From assembly GCA_002069785.1 (NCBI GenBank), contig MWCA01000051.1, positions 1-43,547 of the forward strand: a stretch of DNA of 43,547 nt, written 5' to 3'. The notes below the pieces were generated by a model. That model was not told where the DNA came from and did no database searches. It worked only from the letters and a program-made list of their open reading frames with translations. The translations under genes and the position numbers were made by a program. Of this stretch, positions 25,894 to 33,148 are shown piece after piece (positions within the stretch are counted from its first letter, which is position 1; each line of letters starts with the position of its first letter). Origin of the DNA: Lentisphaerae bacterium ADurb.Bin242 (lineage in GTDB: Bacteria > Verrucomicrobiota > Lentisphaeria > Victivallales > UBA1829).

Positions 25894-26222
25894 CGTTTAC
25901 TCCTGCTTCCGATACACGTCAACCCGACAATTTCCTCAAGATACATCCCCACCGTCCAAAAAGCAAGGGAAAGAGTGCTTTTTCACACTCCCTGTTTCTC
26001 TCACGGAGTTTGGGTGCCGGAGAGAAAAAAGACATTCCGGCTTGATAAAATTCATTCAGGGAGTATAATGAATGGTTTATTTTTTATGTTCAAGTCGTTT
26101 CAACCCGGAACCTGGAGCAGGGGAAGGAAGAAAAAAACCGGGAAATCCGGCGGTGAATGCTCCGGAGCCGGCGAACCGCCGTTCCGCGCTTTGAAACGGA
26201 GTTGTTTTTTGAAGGATGGGAT
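25894..26222 (+). other. Intergenic region with MFS promoter and structured leader
   Basis: Between the divergent MlaA-hydrolase and MFS genes. It holds the MFS promoter (26042-26069) and a ~145-base leader. In the leader CGGCGGT (26148-26154) can pair with ACCGCCG (26175-26181) around a GCTCCGGAGC palindrome (26159-26168). A 60-codon frame starting at 26068 overlaps the MFS start but has no ribosome binding site, so I do not call it. No RNA family is recognised. Confidence 0.5.
26042..26073 (+). promoter_or_regulatory. MFS promoter with inverted repeat around the -10
   Basis: TTGATA (26042-26047), 16 bases, TATAAT (26064-26069). Seven-base arms ATTCATT (26050-26056) and AATGAAT (26067-26073) flank and overlap the -10, so a dimeric regulator could block it. 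Confidence 0.65.
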
Positions 26223-27530
26223 ATGTCTTATTTCTTGCGAACGGTTCTGAAGAAGAGGGCGGAAGTCTACTTTCTGCTTCCCGTCCTCCTGTTTTACGCC
26301 ATCAGCTATTTTCAGCGGACCGGAATTCCCGGGACGATTTTCGATCAGCTCCAGACGGGGCTGGACATCAACGCGGTTCAGGTGGCGGCGTTCGGCGCGG
26401 CTTTCATCTACGTCTATGGGACGACCCAGCTTTTCATCGGCATGTTCGTGGATAAATACGGCGGCATCCGTGTGCTTACAGCGGGCGGTATTTTATTCTG
26501 TCTCAGCTCTATTCTGTTTCCTTTTTTCAACAATCTGACGATCCTCTATCTGCTCCGGATTGTCATGGGGCTGGGCGCCAGCACTATCTATCTCGCGCTG
26601 GTCAAGGAGGCCGATTACCGCTTCGGACACAAAAACTATTCGATCATGCTTGGAATCTTTCTGGTCTGCGGTTATCTGGGCGGCCTTTTCGGGACTCTCC
26701 CCTTCGAGCGTCTGTCCGCCGCGTTCGGCTGGCGGAACGTTCTGATTGCCATCGGCGTCATCACGGTCGCCACCTATCTGTTCATGCTGCTCATGAAGCG
26801 GACCATCCCGCCCGAGAAGATCAAGACCGACCTGAAACTGACCCTCCGGCCGTTCCTTGCCGTCCTGAAAAACCGTTTATCCTGGCAGCTCAGTTTCTCT
26901 TCCGCGGTCAATTTCTCGATCTATTTCGTGATCCAGACCGTGTTCGGAAAGAAGTTTCTGGAAGACTATGCAAAAATGGACTCTGAAACCGCCGCCGCGT
27001 GTATCTTCGCCCTGACGCTGGTCAGTGTGGTCATCCTGCTGGTTTCCGGCGTGCTTTCCCGCCTGATGCGCAACCGCCGGAAACCGCAGATTATTTTTTC
27101 CGCGGCTCTCTGCCTGTTGAATACATCCCTGATGTTCATCGCCATCCAGTTCGATCTCCCGGCCTGGGTGTTCGCCTTCTGTTACATGGTCTATGCCGTC
27201 GTCGGCGGCATCGCGGTGATCTTCACCATCCTGATGCAGGAGGTCAACTCCCCGGAAACAATCACCCTTTCGACAGGACTTCTGAATGGTTCCAACTATA
27301 TCTCCGTGGCGGTCGTTTCCCTGCTGATCGGAATGCTGCTGGATTGTTTCGCTCCGGAAAACGCGGTCGCCGGGAAACCCGTCATCTATCCGAAGGAAGC
27401 GTACCTGACGCTTTTCGCCGTTATGATTCTTCCCGCGCTGGTCTCCTTCATCAACGTGTTTTTCATTCCGGAATCCAACGGGAAATTCATCAATGGGACA
27501 AAATCGTCCGCCGACCGGAACTTTTCCTGA
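26223..27530 (+). CDS. Major facilitator superfamily transporter
   Basis: 435 residues with about twelve hydrophobic segments, starting LLPVLLFYAISYFQRTGIPG. The loop between helices 2 and 3 has GMFVDKYGGIRVL, a form of the MFS motif. LRIVMGLGASTIYLALVKE and GIFLVCGYLGGLFGTLPFERL match the helix 4-5 region of the sugar-phosphate/hexuronate permease type. AAGGATGGGAT precedes the ATG at 26223. The substrate cannot be read from sequence; a sugar acid or nucleoside would fit the adjacent hydrolase, but the two genes converge and need not be co-regulated. Confidence 0.88.
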   Translation: MSYFLRTVLKKRAEVYFLLPVLLFYAISYFQRTGIPGTIFDQLQTGLDINAVQVAAFGAAFIYVYGTTQLFIGMFVDKYGGIRVLTAGGILFCLSSILFPFFNNLTILYLLRIVMGLGASTIYLALVKEADYRFGHKNYSIMLGIFLVCGYLGGLFGTLPFERLSAAFGWRNVLIAIGVITVATYLFMLLMKRTIPPEKIKTDLKLTLRPFLAVLKNRLSWQLSFSSAVNFSIYFVIQTVFGKKFLEDYAKMDSETAAACIFALTLVSVVILLVSGVLSRLMRNRRKPQIIFSAALCLLNTSLMFIAIQFDLPAWVFAFCYMVYAVVGGIAVIFTILMQEVNSPETITLSTGLLNGSNYISVAVVSLLIGMLLDCFAPENAVAGKPVIYPKEAYLTLFAVMILPALVSFINVFFIPESNGKFINGTKSSADRNFS

Positions 27531-27542
27531 AAGGACAGAACC

Positions 27543-27589
27543 CGCCGGGAGTTTTTTCTTCCCCCCGGCGATTCAGCCTTATCGCCGGG
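27543..27589. other. Alternative GC hairpins between convergent MFS and nucleoside hydrolase genes
   Basis: CGCCGGG (27543-27549), CCCGGCG (27564-27570) and CGCCGGG (27583-27589) give two exclusive stems. The right one is extended to nine perfect pairs (CCCGGCGAT with ATCGCCGGG, eight-base loop). Six T lie inside the left loop, not after the stem, so terminator function is uncertain. Confidence 0.4.
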
Positions 27590-28493
27590 TATTCGGATTC
27601 AGAAGATCCGCGAGATACCGGTGATATCCTTCGAGGTCCGTCCATGACAGGGCTGTGTCGAACGGCATGCCGCCGGACGGATCTTCCACGGTCAGGGCTT
27701 TTTCATGTACGGAAAGTTTCAACTTTTCCATCCGGAGAAACTCGCGAGAATAAGCCATGTGAACCGCCACCGTGTCATACAGCGTCGTGCTTTCCACAGG
27801 CGGAACGGTCCGCTTCTGCGCCGCGCTCCAGACATGGTAATTGGCGACGATGTCGCGCGTGATTCCGAGGGGGCTCCGTTCCACCTTTTCATAAAGCTCC
27901 CCGGTCAGTTTTACCTGTCCGCAGGTGTCCAGCGGCGTGATCGCGGCGCTGCGCCACGGCGCGCGGAAGACCGCCTGACAAGAGGACAGGTCCGCGAAAA
28001 CATTGTATTCCGCACAGGCGCCGGATGCGCCGTTGTATCCGGTCCGGATGCTTCCGAACATTCCGACGAAATCGATTTTCGAGGCGATTCCCGGACACCG
28101 CCGCAGCGCCTCCGCCAGCGACGGGGTCGGGCCGATGGAAACCAGCGTGACCGGCGTTCCGGAGGCCGTCACGATTTCGATGAGGCGGGAAATGCCGTCC
28201 TCATGGTATTTTCCCGGATAAGCGGACAGAGAATAGTTCTTGACCCACTCCGTCTGGTGGACAGGGCATTTGGCGGGATCGCCCGGAATTCCGGCGCCCA
28301 CTTCCACTTCGGTCCGGCGGGCGTTTTCCAGCATGCGGGCGCAGATTTTCGCGCGGCCGATGGTGTCGCCGGTGTCGGTCAGGATCAGCAGCGGCCTCAA
28401 TTCTTTCCGCAGGAGCATCATGCCCAGCGCCCAGGTGTCGTCGATGTCGGTTCCGATGTCGGTGTGGAGAATGACGGGAATCGGTTTTGTCAT
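27579..28493 (-). CDS. Nucleoside hydrolase family protein
   Basis: 304 residues, cytoplasmic. The N-terminal calcium-binding motif HTDIGTDIDDTWAL is the D-x-G-T-D-x-D-D form seen in a branch of nucleoside hydrolases. VTLVSIGPTPSLAEALRR and AAITPLDTCGQVKLT match other family blocks. The enzyme should cleave the N-glycosidic bond of a ribonucleoside to ribose and base. Purine versus pyrimidine preference cannot be told. GGAAAGGATT precedes the ATG. It diverges from an AraC gene with overlapping -35 boxes. Confidence 0.88.
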   Translation of the reverse strand: MTKPIPVILHTDIGTDIDDTWALGMMLLRKELRPLLILTDTGDTIGRAKICARMLENARRTEVEVGAGIPGDPAKCPVHQTEWVKNYSLSAYPGKYHEDGISRLIEIVTASGTPVTLVSIGPTPSLAEALRRCPGIASKIDFVGMFGSIRTGYNGASGACAEYNVFADLSSCQAVFRAPWRSAAITPLDTCGQVKLTGELYEKVERSPLGITRDIVANYHVWSAAQKRTVPPVESTTLYDTVAVHMAYSREFLRMEKLKLSVHEKALTVEDPSGGMPFDTALSWTDLEGYHRYLADLLNPNTRR

Positions 28494-28537
28494 TATTTAA
28501 TCCTTTCCAATTTGATTTCCGGGGAATCTCTTTTTAT

Positions 28538-28566
28538 ATTATACCATGATATTCAGATTGAAACAA
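28538..28566 (-). promoter_or_regulatory. Promoter of the nucleoside hydrolase gene
   Basis: Minus strand TTGTTT (28566-28561), 17 bases, TATAAT (28543-28538). On the plus strand TTGAAA (28558-28563), 17 bases, GATAAA (28581-28586) could serve the AraC gene. The two -35 boxes overlap, so the promoters should compete. Confidence 0.6.
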
Positions 28567-28618
28567 GGGAAATGCAGAATGATAAAAAGGACAATTTCCA
28601 TAAGAAAAGGACCGTTTC

Positions 28619-29368
28619 ATGGAATATGAGCTTCTGGATGCGGGTCGGTTTCAGGGAGAGCGTCCGGTTCCGTTTCATGCGCACGGAGGTGCCGAACTGA
28701 TCTATGTGCGGTCCGGGAAATGCGCAATCGAAATGGAGGGACGGAGTTTCCCGGGAATTCCAGGCACCCTGTATGCCGTTCCGCCCGGAATTCCGCACAA
28801 TCAGACGCACACGGAGAGGACCGAAACCTGGTTCTGCCGTTTCCGCACGCGGGAGAGCAAAAGCCGGACGGAATGGGATTCGTCCTTTACGCAGGAAACC
28901 GGGCGGGATCACTGGATTGAGCGCTGGTTCGGCGATATTCTGGAATTGTGCGTGCAGTCGATGCCGTTGCCGGGGGACGGACTGATTGCCGCGATCCTCC
29001 ACCGGATGGACTTGCTGGAGAACAAAAACCGGCGGGAGGCGGCCCTTCCGGAACACGTTCTTTCCGCCATGGATTTCATCCGCGAAAACTGCGTGTCGCA
29101 AATCACGCTGGAGGAGATCGCCCGGCATGCCGGACTCAGCGTCAGCCGCCTGAAAACGCTGTTCCGCGAATCGGTGGGAACCGGTGCAATGCAATACCTC
29201 CAGGGGGTGCGGATGCGGAAAGCCGAACGGATGCTGCTCTCCCCGTACTGGCGGATTTCCGAGGTCAGCGAGGCCTGCGGGTATCCGGACGCCTGTTACT
29301 TCACGTTCCTCTTCCGGAAGAAACACGGGATGTCGCCCGGCGAATTCCGGCGGCGGAGCCTGAAATGA
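28619..29368 (+). CDS. AraC-family transcriptional regulator
   Basis: 249 residues, short for the family. The N-terminal ~85 residues are a cupin: VPFHAHGGAELIYVRSGKCAIEMEG, then GIPGTLYAVPPGIPHNQTHT. The C-terminal HTHs are ITLEEIARHAGLSVSRLKTLFRESVGTGAMQYL and WRISEVSEACGYPDACYFTFLFRKKHGMSPGEFRR. AAAGGACC lies before the ATG. It diverges from the nucleoside hydrolase gene, which it probably controls. Confidence 0.92.
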   Translation: MEYELLDAGRFQGERPVPFHAHGGAELIYVRSGKCAIEMEGRSFPGIPGTLYAVPPGIPHNQTHTERTETWFCRFRTRESKSRTEWDSSFTQETGRDHWIERWFGDILELCVQSMPLPGDGLIAAILHRMDLLENKNRREAALPEHVLSAMDFIRENCVSQITLEEIARHAGLSVSRLKTLFRESVGTGAMQYLQGVRMRKAERMLLSPYWRISEVSEACGYPDACYFTFLFRKKHGMSPGEFRRRSLK

Positions 29369-29381
29369 AAAACAGCCGGGC

Positions 29382-29412
29382 TGCGGAAAAGCGGAATCCG
29401 TATTTTTCCGCA
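29382..29412 (+). other. Stem-loop after the AraC gene
   Basis: TGCGGAAAA (29382-29390) pairs perfectly with TTTTCCGCA (29404-29412) around a 13-base loop. No T-tract follows, so it may protect the mRNA end or act with a factor rather than terminate alone. Confidence 0.4.
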
Positions 29413-29420
29413 TGCGGGAC

Positions 29421-29449
29421 TTGCATTTGCCGCGAACCCTGGATATACT
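29421..29449 (+). promoter_or_regulatory. Promoter of the epimerase-like gene
   Basis: TTGCAT (29421-29426), 17 bases, TATACT (29444-29449), 37 bases before the ATG. Confidence 0.55.
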
Positions 29450-29486
29450 AAGGAAGAGAAAACAATGGAAACAACGGGAGAGAAGC

Positions 29487-30431
29487 ATGAATAACGTTCT
29501 GATTGTGGGAGGAACCCGGTTCCTCGGTCTTTCCATCGCACAGGCATTTCTTCGCAAGGGAGGCTGCCGTGTCTGCGAAATGAACCGCGGAACCCGTCCG
29601 GGAATGGAGGGGCTGGACAAGTCTTTCCGCTGTGACAAGAATGACCGCGAAGCGTTTGCGCAAGTCCTGAAGGACCGTCCCTGGGATGTGATCGTCGATA
29701 CGATCCTGAACGACGCCGACCTGGAATTCGTGATCGGGACCCTGAAAAGCGGTGTCGGACATTTCATCCATACCGGTTCGATCGGAGTCTACGGCGACGC
29801 CCGGCACATTCCCGCGCCTGAATGGCTGCCGATGTCCGAACTCGAATCGGAGGAGGAGGTCGTCTTCAACCAGAAACTCAAACAGGATCAGGTCCTCCTG
29901 CGGGCTTGTGTGGAAAAACGCTTTCCCGCGTCGATCCTCCGCATGAGCAATGTGTACGGACGCGGCGACATCCCGCTCGACGGCTGGGGCGGGCGCAATC
30001 CCGAATACTTCCGGAAACTCCTGCGCGGAGAGGTCATGGAAATCCCGGAAAACGGCCGGGCTCTTCTCCAGCCGGGGCATGTGGCCGATCTCGGCCGGGC
30101 GTTTCTCCTCTGCGCGGAACGTCCCGAATCCATCGGACAAGTCTACAACATCTGCGGCGAAACCAGCCTCATGCTCAAGGATTATATCCGCCTCGTTGCG
30201 AAAACGCTGAATGCCCCCGTCCCCGTCTTCGAGTTTCTGGACCGGGAGGCGCTCATGAAACGCCGTCCCGAACTCAGCCGGTACGGCCTTGATTTCGTCT
30301 GCCAGCACATGTGCTCGGACATCCGGAAGGCGGAAACACAGCTTTCCTGGCGTCCGGAGATTCCTCTGGAGGCGGGATTGCGCGACAACTTCGTCTGGAT
30401 GGCGGAAAAAGGCCTTCTTGCTCCGAAATGA
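29487..30431 (+). CDS. NAD-dependent epimerase/dehydratase-like protein
   Basis: 314 residues, extended SDR type. The Rossmann motif is GGTRFLG at residues 8-14. HFIHTGSIGVYGD and SILRMSNVYGRGD are the usual blocks after it, and VYNICGETSLMLKDYIRLVAKTLN is the typical C-terminal part. The catalytic YxxxK of SDR enzymes is not seen where expected; the segment reads EVVFNQKLKQDQ. It may therefore be a non-catalytic or RNA/nucleotide-binding relative such as the CSP41 type. GGGAGAG precedes the ATG at 29487. No neighbour clearly indicates a pathway. Confidence 0.82.
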   Translation: MNNVLIVGGTRFLGLSIAQAFLRKGGCRVCEMNRGTRPGMEGLDKSFRCDKNDREAFAQVLKDRPWDVIVDTILNDADLEFVIGTLKSGVGHFIHTGSIGVYGDARHIPAPEWLPMSELESEEEVVFNQKLKQDQVLLRACVEKRFPASILRMSNVYGRGDIPLDGWGGRNPEYFRKLLRGEVMEIPENGRALLQPGHVADLGRAFLLCAERPESIGQVYNICGETSLMLKDYIRLVAKTLNAPVPVFEFLDREALMKRRPELSRYGLDFVCQHMCSDIRKAETQLSWRPEIPLEAGLRDNFVWMAEKGLLAPK

Positions 30432-30447
30432 GTCCGGCTCCCGGAAA

Positions 30448-31140
30448 TCAGCGCGGGTTTCCGGGAAGTTCGGCATCGAGAAGGGCGCGGAGAAGTTCGT
30501 CCGTCACATTGTCCGGATATTTATCCAGCGCCTTTGCCGCCTTGTCCCACGTTGCCCTGTCCTGGACGAACAAAAGGGCTTCCCCCAACTGAATTTCAGC
30601 GTCGAGGAGTTTCGCTTTGGCTCTGTTCAGATGATTCAGGGGAATGGTGCCGTCTTGATATAGTCCTTCCGTAAACTGGAGAAGTTTCTTTGCCTCTTTG
30701 ACTTGAAGGAAGGTTTCCGCCGCTCCTTTTGTCGGACGCATGTTTTTTTCCCGTCTCCAGTAAGCCAGCTTTGCTTCATCGCGCGCAACAACGGCTTTGA
30801 TTGCTTCCGCTGGATTTTCTGCCGCTGCCTCGACCTGCCGCAGGATGAAGTCGGCGGTTTTCTGATACAGTTCGGCGCGTTCTTTATACAGGGCGAGAAG
30901 TTCGAACGGCGCCGGACGCATCGCAAGGCCGCCATTGTCGGCCGTTGCGGCGGAAGTCCCCGTGCTTGTTTCTTTGCCGGCGGCTGCCTTCCCTCTCAAT
31001 AATATACTCACAGGGGGGCCTTCGCGGTCCTTGCCGAAAAGCTGTCCTCCATTCATGGGAAAAGGAAACATGGTGAATGAAAATGTTGAAGTTGCCAGAA
31101 ATACCGTGAACAATAGTTTTCTGTGATTCCCCTGTGCCAT
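30448..31140 (-). CDS. Uncharacterised membrane-anchored helical protein, paralogue A
   Basis: 230 residues; I recognise no family. The N-terminus is a hydrophobic anchor or signal (KLLFTVFLATSTFSFTMF), then a flexible Gly/Thr/Ala stretch to about residue 75, then a helical domain. The helical part shares LLALYKERA, AKLAYWRRE, GAAETFLQ and NVTDELLRALL with the gene upstream. Its heptad-like, charged pattern suggests long helices. GGGAGGAAAA lies before the ATG at 31140. It follows its paralogue by 67 bases on the same strand, so the pair is probably one transcript made by duplication. Confidence 0.8.
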   Translation of the reverse strand: MAQGNHRKLLFTVFLATSTFSFTMFPFPMNGGQLFGKDREGPPVSILLRGKAAAGKETSTGTSAATADNGGLAMRPAPFELLALYKERAELYQKTADFILRQVEAAAENPAEAIKAVVARDEAKLAYWRREKNMRPTKGAAETFLQVKEAKKLLQFTEGLYQDGTIPLNHLNRAKAKLLDAEIQLGEALLFVQDRATWDKAAKALDKYPDNVTDELLRALLDAELPGNPR

Positions 31141-31207
31141 GATCTATTTTCCTCCCTGGTGTTTTTGTTTCAAAGGCATTCCTTCACGAGTGGATTCTGC
31201 CGGGAGA

Positions 31208-31906
31208 TCAGCGCGGAGCCCGGGGCTGTTCGAGCGCGAGAAGTCCGCGCAGAAGCTCGTCCGTTACGTTGATCGGATAATTTTCCAGCGGTTTTGTTGC
31301 TTTCTCCCAGGCGGCCTTGTCCCGGATGCGCAGAAGGGCTTCTTCCAGCTGGATTCTGGCATCGATGAGGTCCGAACTGGCCAGATTGAGTTTGTCCGAT
31401 TGAATGACTCCGGCTTTATACATCACGTCTGTGTATTTCAGAACCTTTCCGGCAAACTTGTATTGGAGAAACGCCTCCGCCGCACCGGTCATCTGCCTCA
31501 TGTCGGCCTCGCGCCTCCAGTAAGTCAATTTCGCCTTGTCCCGGGCGAAAGATGCTTTGAGAACATCCATGGAATCCTTGCCCGCGGCTTTTTCGGCTTC
31601 AATGACGGTATTGGCATATTTTTCATACAGCGCAGCGCGTTCTTTATACAGGGCCAGAAGTTCAGGCGTTGCCGACTGGCGCATCCCGAAACCGCCCATG
31701 CCGCCGCCCTCGCCGCCGCGCCGTCTGGTTGGCGTGCCGGGCGTGCCGGCCGGTCCGCGGGTTTCCTGAATCACGATCGGGATGTTTTCCTTGCCCCCGC
31801 CGCAAAGTTGTCCGCCGTAGACGTAGATGAGGTTGACCACGAGTGAAACGGTCAGACTCACCAGAAACGCAATAACCAGAATTCTTTTGTCGCCTTCCAG
31901 TGCCAT
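31208..31906 (-). CDS. Uncharacterised membrane-anchored helical protein, paralogue B
   Basis: 232 residues. A clear transmembrane helix lies at residues ~8-29 (RILVIAFLVSLTVSLVVNLIYVYGGQL). A low-complexity linker rich in Gly, Thr and Arg follows (GTPGTPTRRRGGEGGGMGG). The helical domain shares ELLALYKERAALYEKYA, KLTYWRRE, GAAEAFLQYK, DARIQLEEALL and NVTDELLRGLL with the downstream gene. The parts outside the helical domain are unrelated, so the domain is the conserved element. I start at 31906, which has GGAGGACGC upstream; the open frame reaches 32059 without a good site. Function unknown. Confidence 0.8.
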   Translation of the reverse strand: MALEGDKRILVIAFLVSLTVSLVVNLIYVYGGQLCGGGKENIPIVIQETRGPAGTPGTPTRRRGGEGGGMGGFGMRQSATPELLALYKERAALYEKYANTVIEAEKAAGKDSMDVLKASFARDKAKLTYWRREADMRQMTGAAEAFLQYKFAGKVLKYTDVMYKAGVIQSDKLNLASSDLIDARIQLEEALLRIRDKAAWEKATKPLENYPINVTDELLRGLLALEQPRAPR

Positions 31907-32086
31907 GATGCGTCCTCCCTGTGTTTTGAAAAGTGTTTTCAGAAACCTGCCGCTGCTTATTATTGTAGCATGCGTTCGCTCTGTTTTCCAGGAGGGGACG
32001 CCCCTGTAGGAAAAAAAAAGTGTTTTTTCTTTATGAGGTTTTTCCGTCTCCAGCGGCAAACCGGGGAATCCGGGATGGAATTTTTT

Positions 32087-33145
32087 TTATTTCTCCCCGG
32101 TGATGCGGCGGTACCACTCGCCCGTTTTCACCGTTTTTCCCTCGAGCGCCGCCATGGCGACCATGACGCTGGAAAGAATCCGTCCGGGCCACCGGGCCTG
32201 TTTCACGCCGGAATCGGCGTAATCCAGAAAATCCGTGAGCATTGCCTTGTCGGCTCCGAAGTGCGAGCCGCCGTGCCGGTTCGGAGCCGGGATTGTTTCC
32301 TGTTCTCCCGTACTGGAAAGGAAAGTCACTGTTTCCGAGTGAAGGTTGGCGGAAAGCTCTCCTTTCGTGCCGAAAAAATGGAACGACCGTTCATATTTTG
32401 CCCCGCACGAGGTGAGCCACTCGGAAAACAGGACGCCGCTGCACATGACTCCGGCCATGACTCCGGTGTCGTCCGTATCCGGTTTTTCCCCGTTGCGGCG
32501 CCAGAGGAAATTGGCGGTTTTTCCCCAGACCTCTTCCGCGTAAGTCCCGAGGAGATGCTGCATGAGATCGGTGTCATGGGTCAGCTTGGCCGTGATGAAA
32601 TGACCGCGCTTCCCCCCGAATTTGTTCAGGATAATGTCCCGGCCGAAGCCCGCCCCGACGTCGCAGGTGCCCCGGGCCGCAATCACGCGTCCGATCTTCC
32701 CGGCGTCCAGAAGCTCCTTGAGTTTCAGCGGCACGGGAAACGACGGCAGGTTCAGCCCCACCTGGAAAAAGCACGGACGGGAGGTCACGAATCGGTACAG
32801 TTCTTCCGCCTCCTCCAGAGACGGCACGACCGGCTTGTCGCAGAGAACCGCCTTGCCCGCGCGGATGGCGTCTTCGGTGATCTGCCGGTGGGTCGTTTCA
32901 TACGTGGTGACAAGAACCGTGTCGATTTCCCTGTCCTTCAGGAATTTTTTATAGTCGTCATAGACCCGGAGGTCGGGACAGCGGGTGCTGATGTCGTCCG
33001 AAAAAACCGGATTTTTGCGGATTTCCGCACACGCAACCACCTTGCCGAATTCGGGAAGCTGATGAATGATTGCGGATGCGAGCTGTTGTCCGCGCACCCC
33101 GAATCCGGCAATGCCGATTTTATGATACGTTCGTTCCATTTTCAT
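32087..33145 (-). CDS. Gfo/Idh/MocA family oxidoreductase
   Basis: 352 residues. The N-terminal Rossmann fold opens with KIGIAGFGVRGQQLASAI, and AGKAVLCDKPVVPSLEEAEEL holds the conserved C-D-K-P variant of the EKP motif. LTHDTDLMQHLLG is the usual active-site His region of the C-terminal domain. The enzyme should oxidise or reduce a sugar or cyclitol with NAD(P). GAGGC lies before the ATG. The start is only 3 bases from the stop of the Fe-S protein gene upstream, so they are probably co-translated. The long RGGHF-type inserts do not point to a particular substrate. Confidence 0.92.
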   Translation of the reverse strand: MKMERTYHKIGIAGFGVRGQQLASAIIHQLPEFGKVVACAEIRKNPVFSDDISTRCPDLRVYDDYKKFLKDREIDTVLVTTYETTHRQITEDAIRAGKAVLCDKPVVPSLEEAEELYRFVTSRPCFFQVGLNLPSFPVPLKLKELLDAGKIGRVIAARGTCDVGAGFGRDIILNKFGGKRGHFITAKLTHDTDLMQHLLGTYAEEVWGKTANFLWRRNGEKPDTDDTGVMAGVMCSGVLFSEWLTSCGAKYERSFHFFGTKGELSANLHSETVTFLSSTGEQETIPAPNRHGGSHFGADKAMLTDFLDYADSGVKQARWPGRILSSVMVAMAALEGKTVKTGEWYRRITGEK

Positions 33146-33148
33146 GGT

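Noticed and set aside
26068..26250. Small open frame in the MFS leader
   Set aside because: It has no ribosome binding site, begins upstream of the expected transcript start and shows no protein-like pattern; an internal Met at 26086 has no site either.
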